NCBI GenBank assembly: GCA_947585065.1
Contig: CANPWX010000047.1
Coordinates: 1 to 7,705 of the forward strand
DNA: 7,705 bases
DNA from: an uncultured Bacilli bacterium
GTDB taxonomy: Bacteria > Bacillota_I > Bacilli_A > RF39 > UBA660
Direction: 5' to 3'
Shown: positions 1 to 4,720 of the stretch, piece by piece
Numbering within the stretch: position 1 is the first letter of the stretch
Layout: each line of letters opens with the position of its first letter
The notes under the pieces: model-generated
The model's database searches: none
Told to the model about the DNA's origin: nothing
The model's input: the letters and a program-made list of their open reading frames with translations, nothing else
Translations under genes and position numbers: made by a program

Positions 1-277
1 AATGTCGTATGCATACACAGTGCCTAAAGATGGGGAGGATTATGATCCAGAAACTCATACATGCACAGTTTTGAAGATTAAGAAGTTGTATGATGTCAGT
101 GCGGTGGATATTCCTGCATATGACAGTACATCAATTTCTGCTAGATCACTAATTGACTTGGATAAGTCTGTTAGGGAAAAGTTGGATAACGAGATTAAGC
201 AGAAAAATGTCTTACAACGAAAAAGAATTGCGGATGCAATAAAACTAGAAATGGAATTAGAAAATTTAAAAAATTAA
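1..277 (+). CDS. Prohead maturation protease, C-terminal part (5' end outside window)
   Basis: This is the C-terminal part of an HK97-family (U35-type) prohead protease. In that family the enzyme sits inside the procapsid and cleaves the N-terminal delta domain of the capsid protein. The frame is open from base 1, and the Met at base 2 is probably internal (family proteins commonly have an aromatic-rich 'MSFAF'-like stretch here), so the CDS is taken as partial. The recognisable signature is LYDVSAVDIPAYDSTSISAR, about 28-47 residues after that Met; it matches the conserved strand near the end of the protease domain. A charged, probably helical tail rich in Lys and Glu follows. The catalytic His and Ser lie upstream of the window and cannot be checked. 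Position directly before the capsid gene is the expected order. Bases 1-240 are about 37% GC by hand count, richer than the capsid gene that follows. Confidence 0.88.
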   Translation, partial: MSYAYTVPKDGEDYDPETHTCTVLKIKKLYDVSAVDIPAYDSTSISARSLIDLDKSVREKLDNEIKQKNVLQRKRIADAIKLEMELENLKN

Positions 278-298
278 GAAAGAAAGAGGTAAAAAAAT

Positions 299-1441
299 AT
301 GAACAAAGATGAAATAATTAAAAGATTACAAGAGATAATCGACGAATTGAAAAAAGAAGATACAACTGAAGAGCAAGCAGCAGAATTACAAGAAGAAGCA
401 AGAGGATTAAAAGAAAAATTAAAAGGAATTAATGCACAAGAAAGAAAACAAAAAATTGCTGACGAAATCGATAAAGGTTTAATTGATGTAAGAAAAATAT
501 CTGATGATGATAAAAGAAAGGCAGAAGTAGATGAAGTTATTGAGAATAGAAAGAAAGACTTGTTAAATAAAAGAGCAATAACTGTTTCAAAATCTAACTT
601 ATTAACTCCTACTCATCAAGGAACTACTATTAATGGTAAAGATGGAGAAGTTTCTACTTTAGTAGATTCAGTAGCAACTATAAAACTTCCAAATGGTGAA
701 TCATACGAAGAACCATATGTAAAAACATATAAGGAAGGTGCAATTACAGAAGAAGGAGAAGAATATACAGATACTGATCCTGAATTTGATTATGCATCAA
801 TGGATAAAGTAAAAGTAACTGCTTATGCAGAATTATCTGAAGAAGCAGAGAAACTACCTGCAGCTGATTATGTTGCGGAAGTTGAAAAAGCATGTACTAT
901 TGCTATTAAAAAGAAAATGAATGCTCAAATGATGAAAGGAACTGGAACAAAATCTTTCCATGGTATTTATGATGAAAATACTAAAGCACTTAATGCTGAT
1001 AAGGATATAGAGTTAGAAGAAATCAATAATACAACTTTAGATGAAATTGTTTATTCTTATGGTGGAGATGAAGATACTAACGAAGAAGCTACATTAATAC
1101 TAAATAAAAAGGATTTAAAAGCTTTTGCACAATTAAGAAGTACAGATGGAAAGAAAATCCATGAAATTGATAGAAAAAATCATACAATAGACAATATTCC
1201 ATATATTATTAATTCTAACAATGGAGTATTAAGTGATGCTCAAACTGGAGCAGGTACTTATTGTATGGCATATGGTAAACTTAGCAATTATAAAATTCCA
1301 GTATTTGATGATTTAACTATCAAAAGAAGTGAAGATTACAAATTCAAGAATGGTATTGTTTCTTACAGAGCAGAAACAATGGCTGCTGGTAACGTAGTTG
1401 CATCCGATGGATTTATAAGAGTAAAAAAAAAGTCAGCTTAG
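299..1441 (+). CDS. Major capsid protein, HK97 family (zero-frame product, 380 aa)
   Basis: This is the main shell protein of the icosahedral head. Residues 1 to about 95 are highly charged and predicted helical/coiled-coil (Glu/Lys/Gln-rich), as expected of the delta domain that acts as an internal scaffold and is removed by the upstream protease. The cleavage site is probably between about 90 and 110 but cannot be placed exactly. The shell domain follows; typical segments are EEPYVKTYKEGAITEEGEEY (138-157), the stretch YAELSEEAEKL (176-186), and KKKMNAQMMKGTGT (205-218), corresponding to the spine helix and beyond. Length is normal for the family. The start is ATG 299, with AAAGAGGT at 283-290 eight bases upstream. 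The end is unusual: codons GTA AAA AAA AAG TCA GCT TAG form an A9 run from which the -1 frame continues for 138 codons, so a longer minor form is likely. Confidence 0.95.
   Translation: MNKDEIIKRLQEIIDELKKEDTTEEQAAELQEEARGLKEKLKGINAQERKQKIADEIDKGLIDVRKISDDDKRKAEVDEVIENRKKDLLNKRAITVSKSNLLTPTHQGTTINGKDGEVSTLVDSVATIKLPNGESYEEPYVKTYKEGAITEEGEEYTDTDPEFDYASMDKVKVTAYAELSEEAEKLPAADYVAEVEKACTIAIKKKMNAQMMKGTGTKSFHGIYDENTKALNADKDIELEEINNTTLDEIVYSYGGDEDTNEEATLILNKKDLKAFAQLRSTDGKKIHEIDRKNHTIDNIPYIINSNNGVLSDAQTGAGTYCMAYGKLSNYKIPVFDDLTIKRSEDYKFKNGIVSYRAETMAAGNVVASDGFIRVKKKSA
1423..1441 (+). promoter_or_regulatory. Probable -1 frameshift site at the capsid gene end (A9 run, A AAA AAA AAG, then zero-frame TAG)
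   Basis: A9 lies at 1423-1431, followed by G at 1432. In the capsid frame this reads A AAA AAA AAG, which contains two overlapping slippery heptamers: A AAA AAA, and A AAA AAG at 1426-1432. The second is the heptamer used in E. coli dnaX. The zero frame ends at TAG (1439-1441), two codons later. I see no strong downstream stem at the usual spacing. The best pairing is a weak 5-bp TCAGC/GCTGA (1433-1437 with 1480-1484), which starts too close to the heptamer. RNA polymerase slippage on A9 is therefore a real alternative to ribosomal frameshifting, with the same protein outcome. Confidence 0.72.
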
Positions 1442-1848
1442 AGCCAGAAGTAGAAAAAATTAAAGTAAGTGTTCCAAGTGCTGAGACTTCATTAAATTTA
1501 GGAGAAAAGACAGTTCAAGATTTATGCGAAAACTTGAATATTGACGACACAGGAAAAGTCACAGGTAGTTTAAAGTATGTTGATAATTGGACAGAGTTTT
1601 CAAAAACTGATAATTCAGGTAACTTTATACCTCTATACTTTGAGGATGCTAAAGGGCAGGCTAAAGGTACTGTTAAATGTGAACTTAAAGGAACAGGTGC
1701 TAAATCTAAGAAACCTATTGCAGTTGATGAAAAAGATGGATTAATAGTATTCCAAGTTCACAACAAGGATAATACTATTGAGATTACATCTGAAGGTAAA
1801 GAAACAAAAACACTTACTTTGACAGAAGTTGAATTAAAAGAAATTTAA
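1432..1848 (+). CDS. -1 frameshift C-terminal extension of the capsid protein (minor 516-aa capsid form)
   Basis: The -1 frame relative to the capsid gene is open from 1393 to the TAA at 1846-1848. It has no ATG or GTG between 1393 and 1533, and no ATG anywhere up to the stop. The first possible start is a TTG at 1534 with no ribosome binding site. A -1 slip on A AAA AAG (1426-1432) would join capsid residue 378 (KKK) to VSLEPEVEKIKVSV and give 378 + 138 = 516 residues. The extension begins with a short acidic/Val-rich linker. A beta-rich domain follows (TGSLKYVDNWTEF, GNFIPLYFEDAKG, KPIAVDEKDGLIVFQVHNKD, then IEITSEGKETKTLTLTEVEL). It resembles small capsid-associated or decoration domains that I recall being encoded after capsid genes in gut Bacillota phages. 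Display on the capsid surface, as for T7 gp10B or Ig-like additions, is inferred. If the A9 run is a sequencing error, this could be a single long capsid gene. Confidence 0.8.
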   Translation, partial: VSLEPEVEKIKVSVPSAETSLNLGEKTVQDLCENLNIDDTGKVTGSLKYVDNWTEFSKTDNSGNFIPLYFEDAKGQAKGTVKCELKGTGAKSKKPIAVDEKDGLIVFQVHNKDNTIEITSEGKETKTLTLTEVELKEI

Positions 1849-1852
1849 AGTT

Positions 1853-1880
1853 AAGCTCTCTTTTTGAGAGCTTTCTTTAT
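1853..1880 (+). terminator. Intrinsic terminator-like hairpin after the capsid extension
   Basis: A perfect 8-bp stem, AAGCTCTC (1853-1860) with GAGAGCTT (1866-1873), closes a TTTTT loop and is followed by a T-rich tail, TTCTTTAT. It begins four bases after the stop of the capsid extension and lies upstream of the ribosome binding site of the connector gene. No promoter is visible between it and the next gene. It therefore probably attenuates transcription leaving the capsid gene, or protects the 3' end of the capsid mRNA, rather than ending the operon. Confidence 0.75.
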
Positions 1881-1897
1881 TAATTGAAGGTGATGTT

Positions 1898-2191
1898 ATG
1901 TTAGATGAGATAAAAAAAAGATGTTATATAACTTCAGATTTATTTGATGATGAAATTAAATCTTTAATTAATGCATGTATTAGAGATTTAAAGGATGTTA
2001 ATATAGATACTTCGAATCTTGATGATAAAAATATTGATAAAATAGATGGTCAATTATTGAATTGCATTGTTAATTATGTGAAAGCTTATAGAGGTAATGA
2101 TCGTACAGATACAGAGCAGTATTTAAAAATGTATGAGTCACTAAAAAATAAATTAAGCTTACAAGAAAGTTACGAGGCAAATAATGAATAA
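1898..2191 (+). CDS. Head-tail connector protein, gp6-like adaptor (97 aa)
   Basis: This is a small, mostly helical protein of the phage gp6-like head-tail connector family (HK97 gp6 / SPP1 gp15 type). Twelve or more subunits form a ring below the portal and extend the DNA exit channel. Supporting signs are its length of about 100 residues, the N-terminal helix pattern with short acidic turns (MLDEIKKRCYI, then LFDDEIKSLINACIRDL at about 16-32), and the C-terminal helix with VKAYRGNDRTDTEQYLKMYE at about 61-80. The last is typical of the family's 'Y.R...G..DTE.Y...YE' pattern. It is placed directly after the capsid unit. GAAGGTGAT at 1886-1894 lies just before ATG 1898. The stop overlaps the next gene by 8 bases, so the two are probably translationally coupled. 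Confidence 0.85.
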   Translation: MLDEIKKRCYITSDLFDDEIKSLINACIRDLKDVNIDTSNLDDKNIDKIDGQLLNCIVNYVKAYRGNDRTDTEQYLKMYESLKNKLSLQESYEANNE

Positions 2192-2516
2192 TTGGAAAGA
2201 TGCTATTTATTTAATCAAAAGGACTGAAACAGTTAAAGATGAAGATGGTTTTATGAAAACATCTGAAGAAAAAAGTAATCTTATAGCATCAAACATTATT
2301 GGAGTTACAAGAGCGGAAGCAGAACATGCTAACCAATTAGGATATACAGCCGATTTAGAAGTTGAAGTAATGTCTGTTAATTATAATAATCAAGAAATTT
2401 TAGAGACAGAAGATAAAAAAAGATATGTTATTAATAGAACTTATCCTAAATCATCTGAGATTTTAATTCTTGTATGTTCTGATATTATGAAAGGAAATTA
2501 TGGCTCAGTTTCTTGA
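2184..2516 (+). CDS. Head-closure (head-tail adaptor/stopper) protein (110 aa)
   Basis: This is probably the stopper that closes the connector after DNA packaging (SPP1 gp16 / HK97 gp7-like class). It is a compact beta-rich protein: an N-terminal strand NWKDAIYLIKRTETVKDEDG, a central segment IGVTRAEAEHANQLGYTADL, and strands around EVEVMSVNYNNQEILETEDKKRYVINRTYP. This order (short N-terminal strand, 'R.E...A...G', then 'Y..Q.I...D...Y.I.R.Y') is typical of these adaptors. The assignment leans partly on gene order between the connector and the gp10-like gene. ATG 2184 lies within the end of the connector gene, with GAGG at 2174-2177. The 3' end overlaps the next gene by 17 bases. Confidence 0.75.
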   Translation: MNNWKDAIYLIKRTETVKDEDGFMKTSEEKSNLIASNIIGVTRAEAEHANQLGYTADLEVEVMSVNYNNQEILETEDKKRYVINRTYPKSSEILILVCSDIMKGNYGSVS

Positions 2517-2925
2517 TGATAATGTATTGAGAGATATGATTAAATCTATTGAACAATACGAAAATAACGAAGAAATATATAAACAACTTATTTCAGATGG
2601 ACAACAAATAATGAAAGATAAGATTCAAAGTGGAGCAAGCAAACATAGGTCTAAATTAGTAAGAAAACACATGGCTGATTCTATTAAAGCAACACGACCT
2701 ACTAAAGATAAAAATGGTTGTTGGGTTGGTAGAGTCAAGTTTGTTGGTACAAATGGAAAAGTAGGTAACTTCGATGTTACACATTGGATTAAGGCTTTTA
2801 GAATTGAAAATGGAACATCAAAGCAAGCAGCAGAGCCATTTGTAAAACCTGCTATAGCAGCGAGTGAAAATCCTATCAGATCCAGTTGGAATAAAACATT
2901 TGAAAGTGAGTTGAAAAAATTATGA
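2500..2925 (+). CDS. HK97 gp10-like tail completion protein (141 aa)
   Basis: This is a member of the HK97 gp10-like family, which acts at the head-tail junction or tail completion and is also annotated as a minor tail component. The N-terminal half is helical (MAQFLDDNVLRDMIKSIEQY, then a helix around IYKQLISDGQQIMKDKIQSG). A basic stretch KHRSKLVRKHMADSIKATRP follows, then a beta-hairpin with VGRVKFVGTNGKVGNF. The diagnostic C-terminal block is ENGTSKQAAEPFVKPAI at about 107-123, matching the family pattern 'E.GT....A.PF..PA'. The start at ATG 2500 has AAAGGA at 2490-2495 and lies inside the end of the head-closure gene. The stop overlaps the next gene by ATGA. This compact series of overlaps points to co-translation of the joining proteins. 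Confidence 0.83.
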   Translation: MAQFLDDNVLRDMIKSIEQYENNEEIYKQLISDGQQIMKDKIQSGASKHRSKLVRKHMADSIKATRPTKDKNGCWVGRVKFVGTNGKVGNFDVTHWIKAFRIENGTSKQAAEPFVKPAIAASENPIRSSWNKTFESELKKL

Positions 2926-3290
2926 AAATTGTAACTGATGTAAAAATAAATCCAATAATTGAAAAATTATTTAAAGATTTTGAAGTTGATAATATAAAAT
3001 TTCCTATTTTTTATAGGCAATCACCACATAACAATCTAAAAAACTATTTAACTTATTATACATATTCTACACAGCCAAGTCTATTTGGTGATGATGTACC
3101 TATTGCTAGTATAGCTTACGGAACTATCGATGTGTATAGTGAAGGTAATTATTTAAAAGTAGTTGAAGAAATAAAGAAAAAATTAATAGAAAATAATTTT
3201 ACTTGGAATGGTGATGGTACTCCTGAATATGAAGAAGATACTAAATTAAATCATTATCCAATTAATTTTATAAAAGAAAGTGAGGATTAA
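2922..3290 (+). CDS. Tail terminator protein (122 aa)
   Basis: This is probably the tail terminator (lambda gpU / SPP1 gp17 class), which caps the finished tail tube and binds the head side. The sequence has the alpha/beta character of small terminator proteins from Bacillota phages. It contains YLTYYTYSTQPSLFGDDVPI (about residues 42-61), AYGTIDVYSEGNYLKVVEEI (65-84), then a C-terminal 'YEEDTKLNHYPINF' strand. The pattern of an aromatic strand, 'QP.L..DD', 'D.YS.GNY', a helix, and 'YEEDT...H..INF' is what I recall for this family. Its position between the gp10-like gene and the major tail gene is the standard slot. ATG 2922 overlaps the previous stop by 4 bases; the upstream ribosome binding signal is weak, so coupling by re-initiation is likely. 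Confidence 0.78.
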   Translation: MKIVTDVKINPIIEKLFKDFEVDNIKFPIFYRQSPHNNLKNYLTYYTYSTQPSLFGDDVPIASIAYGTIDVYSEGNYLKVVEEIKKKLIENNFTWNGDGTPEYEEDTKLNHYPINFIKESED

Positions 3291-3291
3291 T

Positions 3292-3888
3292 ATGGAATTA
3301 TTAAAATTAGATATTCAAAGATTTGCTAGTATTGGTCTTAAACGCTATCGTTGGGCTAAAATGAATGATGATGGGAAATCATATGGAGAAGTTAAATCTC
3401 TTGTTGGTGCTATAGAAAATAAAGTATCAATAAATTTAGCAGAAGCTAAACTTTATGGAGATGACCAATTAAAAGAATCAGTAGAAGAATTTGTTGATGG
3501 TAATATGACTATGGGAATCACAGAAGATCCTGATGATGTATTCGCCGAATTGCTTGGAAGAACTGAGCAAGAAATTCAAGAAAAAGAAGGTAAAAAGGAA
3601 TATATTGCAAAAAGCACAGATGTTGCGCCATACGTTGGATTTGGACATGTTGTTGTAAAAATGGTAGATAATTCAAGAAAATATAAAGTTGAATGGTTCC
3701 CTAAAGTTAAATTTAAATCTTATGTTGCTGATAAAACCACGAAAAATGAAAGTTTAACTTTTACAACACCATCAGTTGAAGCTACTGTTTATGAAAACGA
3801 AGATAAAGAGTGGATGAAATATGCTACTTTTGATACAGAGACAGAAGCAGAAGAGTATTTAGATTCTTTATTTGTACAGGCGGTATAA
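3292..3888 (+). CDS. Major tail tube protein, phi13-like family (198 aa)
   Basis: This is the main tail tube subunit, which stacks as hexameric rings around the tape measure protein. The length of about 200 residues fits the phi13-type major tail protein family. So do RYRWAKMNDDGKSYGEVKSL near the N-terminus, 'APYVGFGHVVVKMVDN' in the middle, and 'YKVEWFPKVKFKSY' followed by an 'LTFTTPSVEATVY' strand. Length is normal. I chose ATG 3292 rather than the in-frame GTG at 3280, because GTGAGGAT at 3280-3287 is itself the ribosome binding site at good spacing. The chosen start gives an N-terminus MELLKLDIQRFAS; a closely similar '(L)KLDIQ.FA' start is common on phage structural proteins of Bacillota. 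It begins one base after the tail terminator stop. Confidence 0.88.
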   Translation: MELLKLDIQRFASIGLKRYRWAKMNDDGKSYGEVKSLVGAIENKVSINLAEAKLYGDDQLKESVEEFVDGNMTMGITEDPDDVFAELLGRTEQEIQEKEGKKEYIAKSTDVAPYVGFGHVVVKMVDNSRKYKVEWFPKVKFKSYVADKTTKNESLTFTTPSVEATVYENEDKEWMKYATFDTETEAEEYLDSLFVQAV

Positions 3889-3889
3889 A

Positions 3890-4057
3890 ATGAAAGTAAA
3901 GGTAATTAAAAAATATTATGATACTAAAGATAAAAAAATATATACTGCTGCATCAAACACAATTTTAGATGTTACTCCTGAGCGTTATAACGAATTAAAA
4001 GGTTATGTAAGGAAAGTAAAAACATCAAAAAAAGAAAATGATAGCAAGCAAGATTAA
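3890..4057 (+). CDS. Small basic phage protein of unknown function (55 aa)
   Basis: I do not recognise a defined family. The protein is short and strongly basic. It has MKVKVIKKYYD at the start, an 'IYTAASNTILDVTPERYNEL' core that looks like a small beta-plus-helix fold, and a Lys-rich tail (KVKTSKKENDSKQD). Similar short proteins with a 'K..YYD......G....V...R..EL' pattern often sit between the tail tube and chaperone genes in Bacillota siphoviruses. I chose ATG 3890 because AGGCGG lies at 3878-3883 and only one base separates it from the major tail stop. A TTG at 3872 would overlap that signal and the previous gene. A link to tail assembly is inferred from position only. Its last codons and stop form part of the terminator-like hairpin at 4045-4075. 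Confidence 0.7.
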   Translation: MKVKVIKKYYDTKDKKIYTAASNTILDVTPERYNELKGYVRKVKTSKKENDSKQD

Positions 4058-4075
4058 TTTCTTGTTTGTTTTTTT
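4045..4075 (+). terminator. Intrinsic terminator-like hairpin overlapping the end of the 55-aa gene
   Basis: CAAGCAAG (4045-4052) can pair with CTTGTTTG (4061-4068) in RNA, giving seven Watson-Crick pairs and one G-U pair around an 8-base AT-rich loop. A run of seven T (4069-4075) follows immediately. The TAA stop (4055-4057) sits in the loop. It lies between the tail tube unit and the chaperone gene, which starts only 15 bases further on, with no visible promoter between them. Partial termination or 3'-end stabilisation of the tail-tube mRNA is the likely role. Confidence 0.7.
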
Positions 4076-4089
4076 GTATGGAGGAAAAA

Positions 4090-4479
4090 ATGATTAAATT
4101 ATTTTATTTAAAAACACCAGAAAAAGAATATCCTTATTCATTCTCAATTAATGTAATGAAAAATTTACAAGAAAAATATGGCTCTTTTGATGATGTTGTT
4201 GGAAAACTAGATGTAAAAGAAGATGAAGAAATTGATTATGGAGCATTAGTTGCATTTTATCACGAAGCTATTAACGAAGGTATTGATATTTATAATGAAA
4301 ATAAGCCGGAAGAACAAAAAATGTCATTTGTTACTGAAAGACAAGCTGGAAGAATTATCACAGAAGTAGGTTTAAAGAATGCTGCAGCAAGTGCACAACA
4401 AAGTGTAATAGAATCTGCTAAACTCAGCAATGATAATGAAGGTGAAGTTAAAGTAGAAGTGCTTGATGAAAAAAACTAG
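4090..4479 (+). CDS. Tail assembly chaperone gpG (zero-frame product, 129 aa)
   Basis: This is the short form of the tail assembly chaperone, the functional counterpart of lambda gpG. It binds the major tail protein and tape measure protein during tail assembly and is absent from the finished virion. It is acidic and mostly helical: MIKLFYLKTPEKEYPYSFSI, 'VMKNLQEKYGSFDDVVGKL' at about 19-37, 'YGALVAFYHEAINEGIDIYN' at about 48-67, and an acidic C-terminal tail. The sequence alone is weakly diagnostic. The identification rests on its place before the tape measure gene and on the slippery A AAA AAC just before its TAG. I chose ATG 4090 because GGAGG at 4080-4084 is five bases upstream; the in-frame ATG 4078 overlaps that signal. 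The -1 extension 4476-4706 gives the long form gpGT. Confidence 0.85.
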   Translation: MIKLFYLKTPEKEYPYSFSINVMKNLQEKYGSFDDVVGKLDVKEDEEIDYGALVAFYHEAINEGIDIYNENKPEEQKMSFVTERQAGRIITEVGLKNAAASAQQSVIESAKLSNDNEGEVKVEVLDEKN

Positions 4480-4514
4480 ATAACCACGAGAAAACAATTA
4501 TTAATTTCTCGTGG
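4470..4514 (+). promoter_or_regulatory. Programmed -1 ribosomal frameshift signal of gpG/gpGT (slippery heptamer plus stem-loop)
   Basis: The heptamer A AAA AAC occupies 4470-4476 in the gpG frame and is followed at once by the zero-frame TAG (4477-4479). After a 7-base spacer (4477-4483), CCACGAGAAA (4484-4493) pairs perfectly with TTTCTCGTGG (4505-4514) around an 11-base loop. The 10-bp stem at this spacing is a textbook stimulator arrangement. The same layout controls the gpG:gpGT ratio in many long-tailed phages. A T6 tract at 4518-4523 follows, so the hairpin also looks like an intrinsic terminator. Confidence 0.88.
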
Positions 4515-4706
4515 ATATTTTTTGTTGGAGTAACTTTATTGAGATTTTCCAAAAAAGAAGTCGGTCATATGACTTTTAAAATTTGGTCAGATATTTTTGA
4601 TTATTATAAAAGTTTTTATGACTTTCAAAAATCAAATCATACTTTTGCTGATTTAGAAAAAAAACAAGAACAAATTGAGACTGGAGAATGGCTTCCAGAT
4701 AGATAG
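4476..4706 (+). CDS. gpT: -1 frameshift extension of the tail assembly chaperone (gpGT, about 205 aa)
   Basis: After AAC (4474-4476) of the slippery heptamer, a -1 slip continues as CTA GAT AAC CAC and stays open for 76 codons to TAG 4704-4706. This gives gpGT of 129 + 76 = 205 residues. In lambda the T domain recruits major tail subunits to the tape measure/gpG complex. The extension contains RFSKKEVGHMTFKIWSDIF followed by 'DYYKSFYDFQ' and an acidic C-terminus ending EWLPDR. The 'FS.KE..HMT...F' block resembles what I recall of T-like segments in other Bacillota phages. The stop overlaps the strong ribosome binding site of the tape measure gene. An internal TTG at 4539 (GGAG at 4527-4530) or ATG at 4569 could give a separate short T peptide, but the open frame right back to the slippery site favours fusion. 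Confidence 0.85.
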   Translation, partial: LDNHEKTIINFSWIFFVGVTLLRFSKKEVGHMTFKIWSDIFDYYKSFYDFQKSNHTFADLEKKQEQIETGEWLPDR

Positions 4707-4712
4707 GAGGTG
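4705..4712 (+). promoter_or_regulatory. Strong ribosome binding site of the tape measure gene
   Basis: AGGAGGTG is a near-full match to the 16S anti-Shine-Dalgarno sequence, eight bases before ATG 4721. It overlaps the TAG stop of gpT (4704-4706). It fixes the tape measure start and gives the gene ribosome loading that does not depend on the low-yield frameshift product upstream. Confidence 0.85.
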
Positions 4713-4720
4713 TTAAAAAT

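Noticed and set aside
1431..1488. Stem-loop stimulator downstream of the capsid slippery site
   Set aside because: Only a short 5-bp pairing (TCAGC with GCTGA), starting right at the slippery site with a loop of about 40 bases, could be found. This is too weak and wrongly spaced to call a feature.
1534..1848. A separate 104-aa gene starting at TTG 1534
   Set aside because: There is no ribosome binding site before this TTG, and the frame is open a further 34 codons back to the A9 slippery run with no ATG or GTG. A frameshift extension of the capsid explains it better.
3280..3291. GTG 3280 as the major tail protein start
   Set aside because: The GTG is part of the GTGAGGAT ribosome binding site for ATG 3292, and it would overlap the preceding gene by 11 bases.
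4066..4089. Upstream TTG 4066 or ATG 4078 as the gpG start
   Set aside because: GGAGG at 4080-4084 is ideally spaced for ATG 4090, and the upstream options overlap either this signal or the T-tract of the terminator-like hairpin.
4657..4664. A8 run in gpT as another frameshift site
   Set aside because: It lies inside the T extension and no conserved downstream domain is reached in another frame. The T frame itself ends properly just before the tape measure gene.
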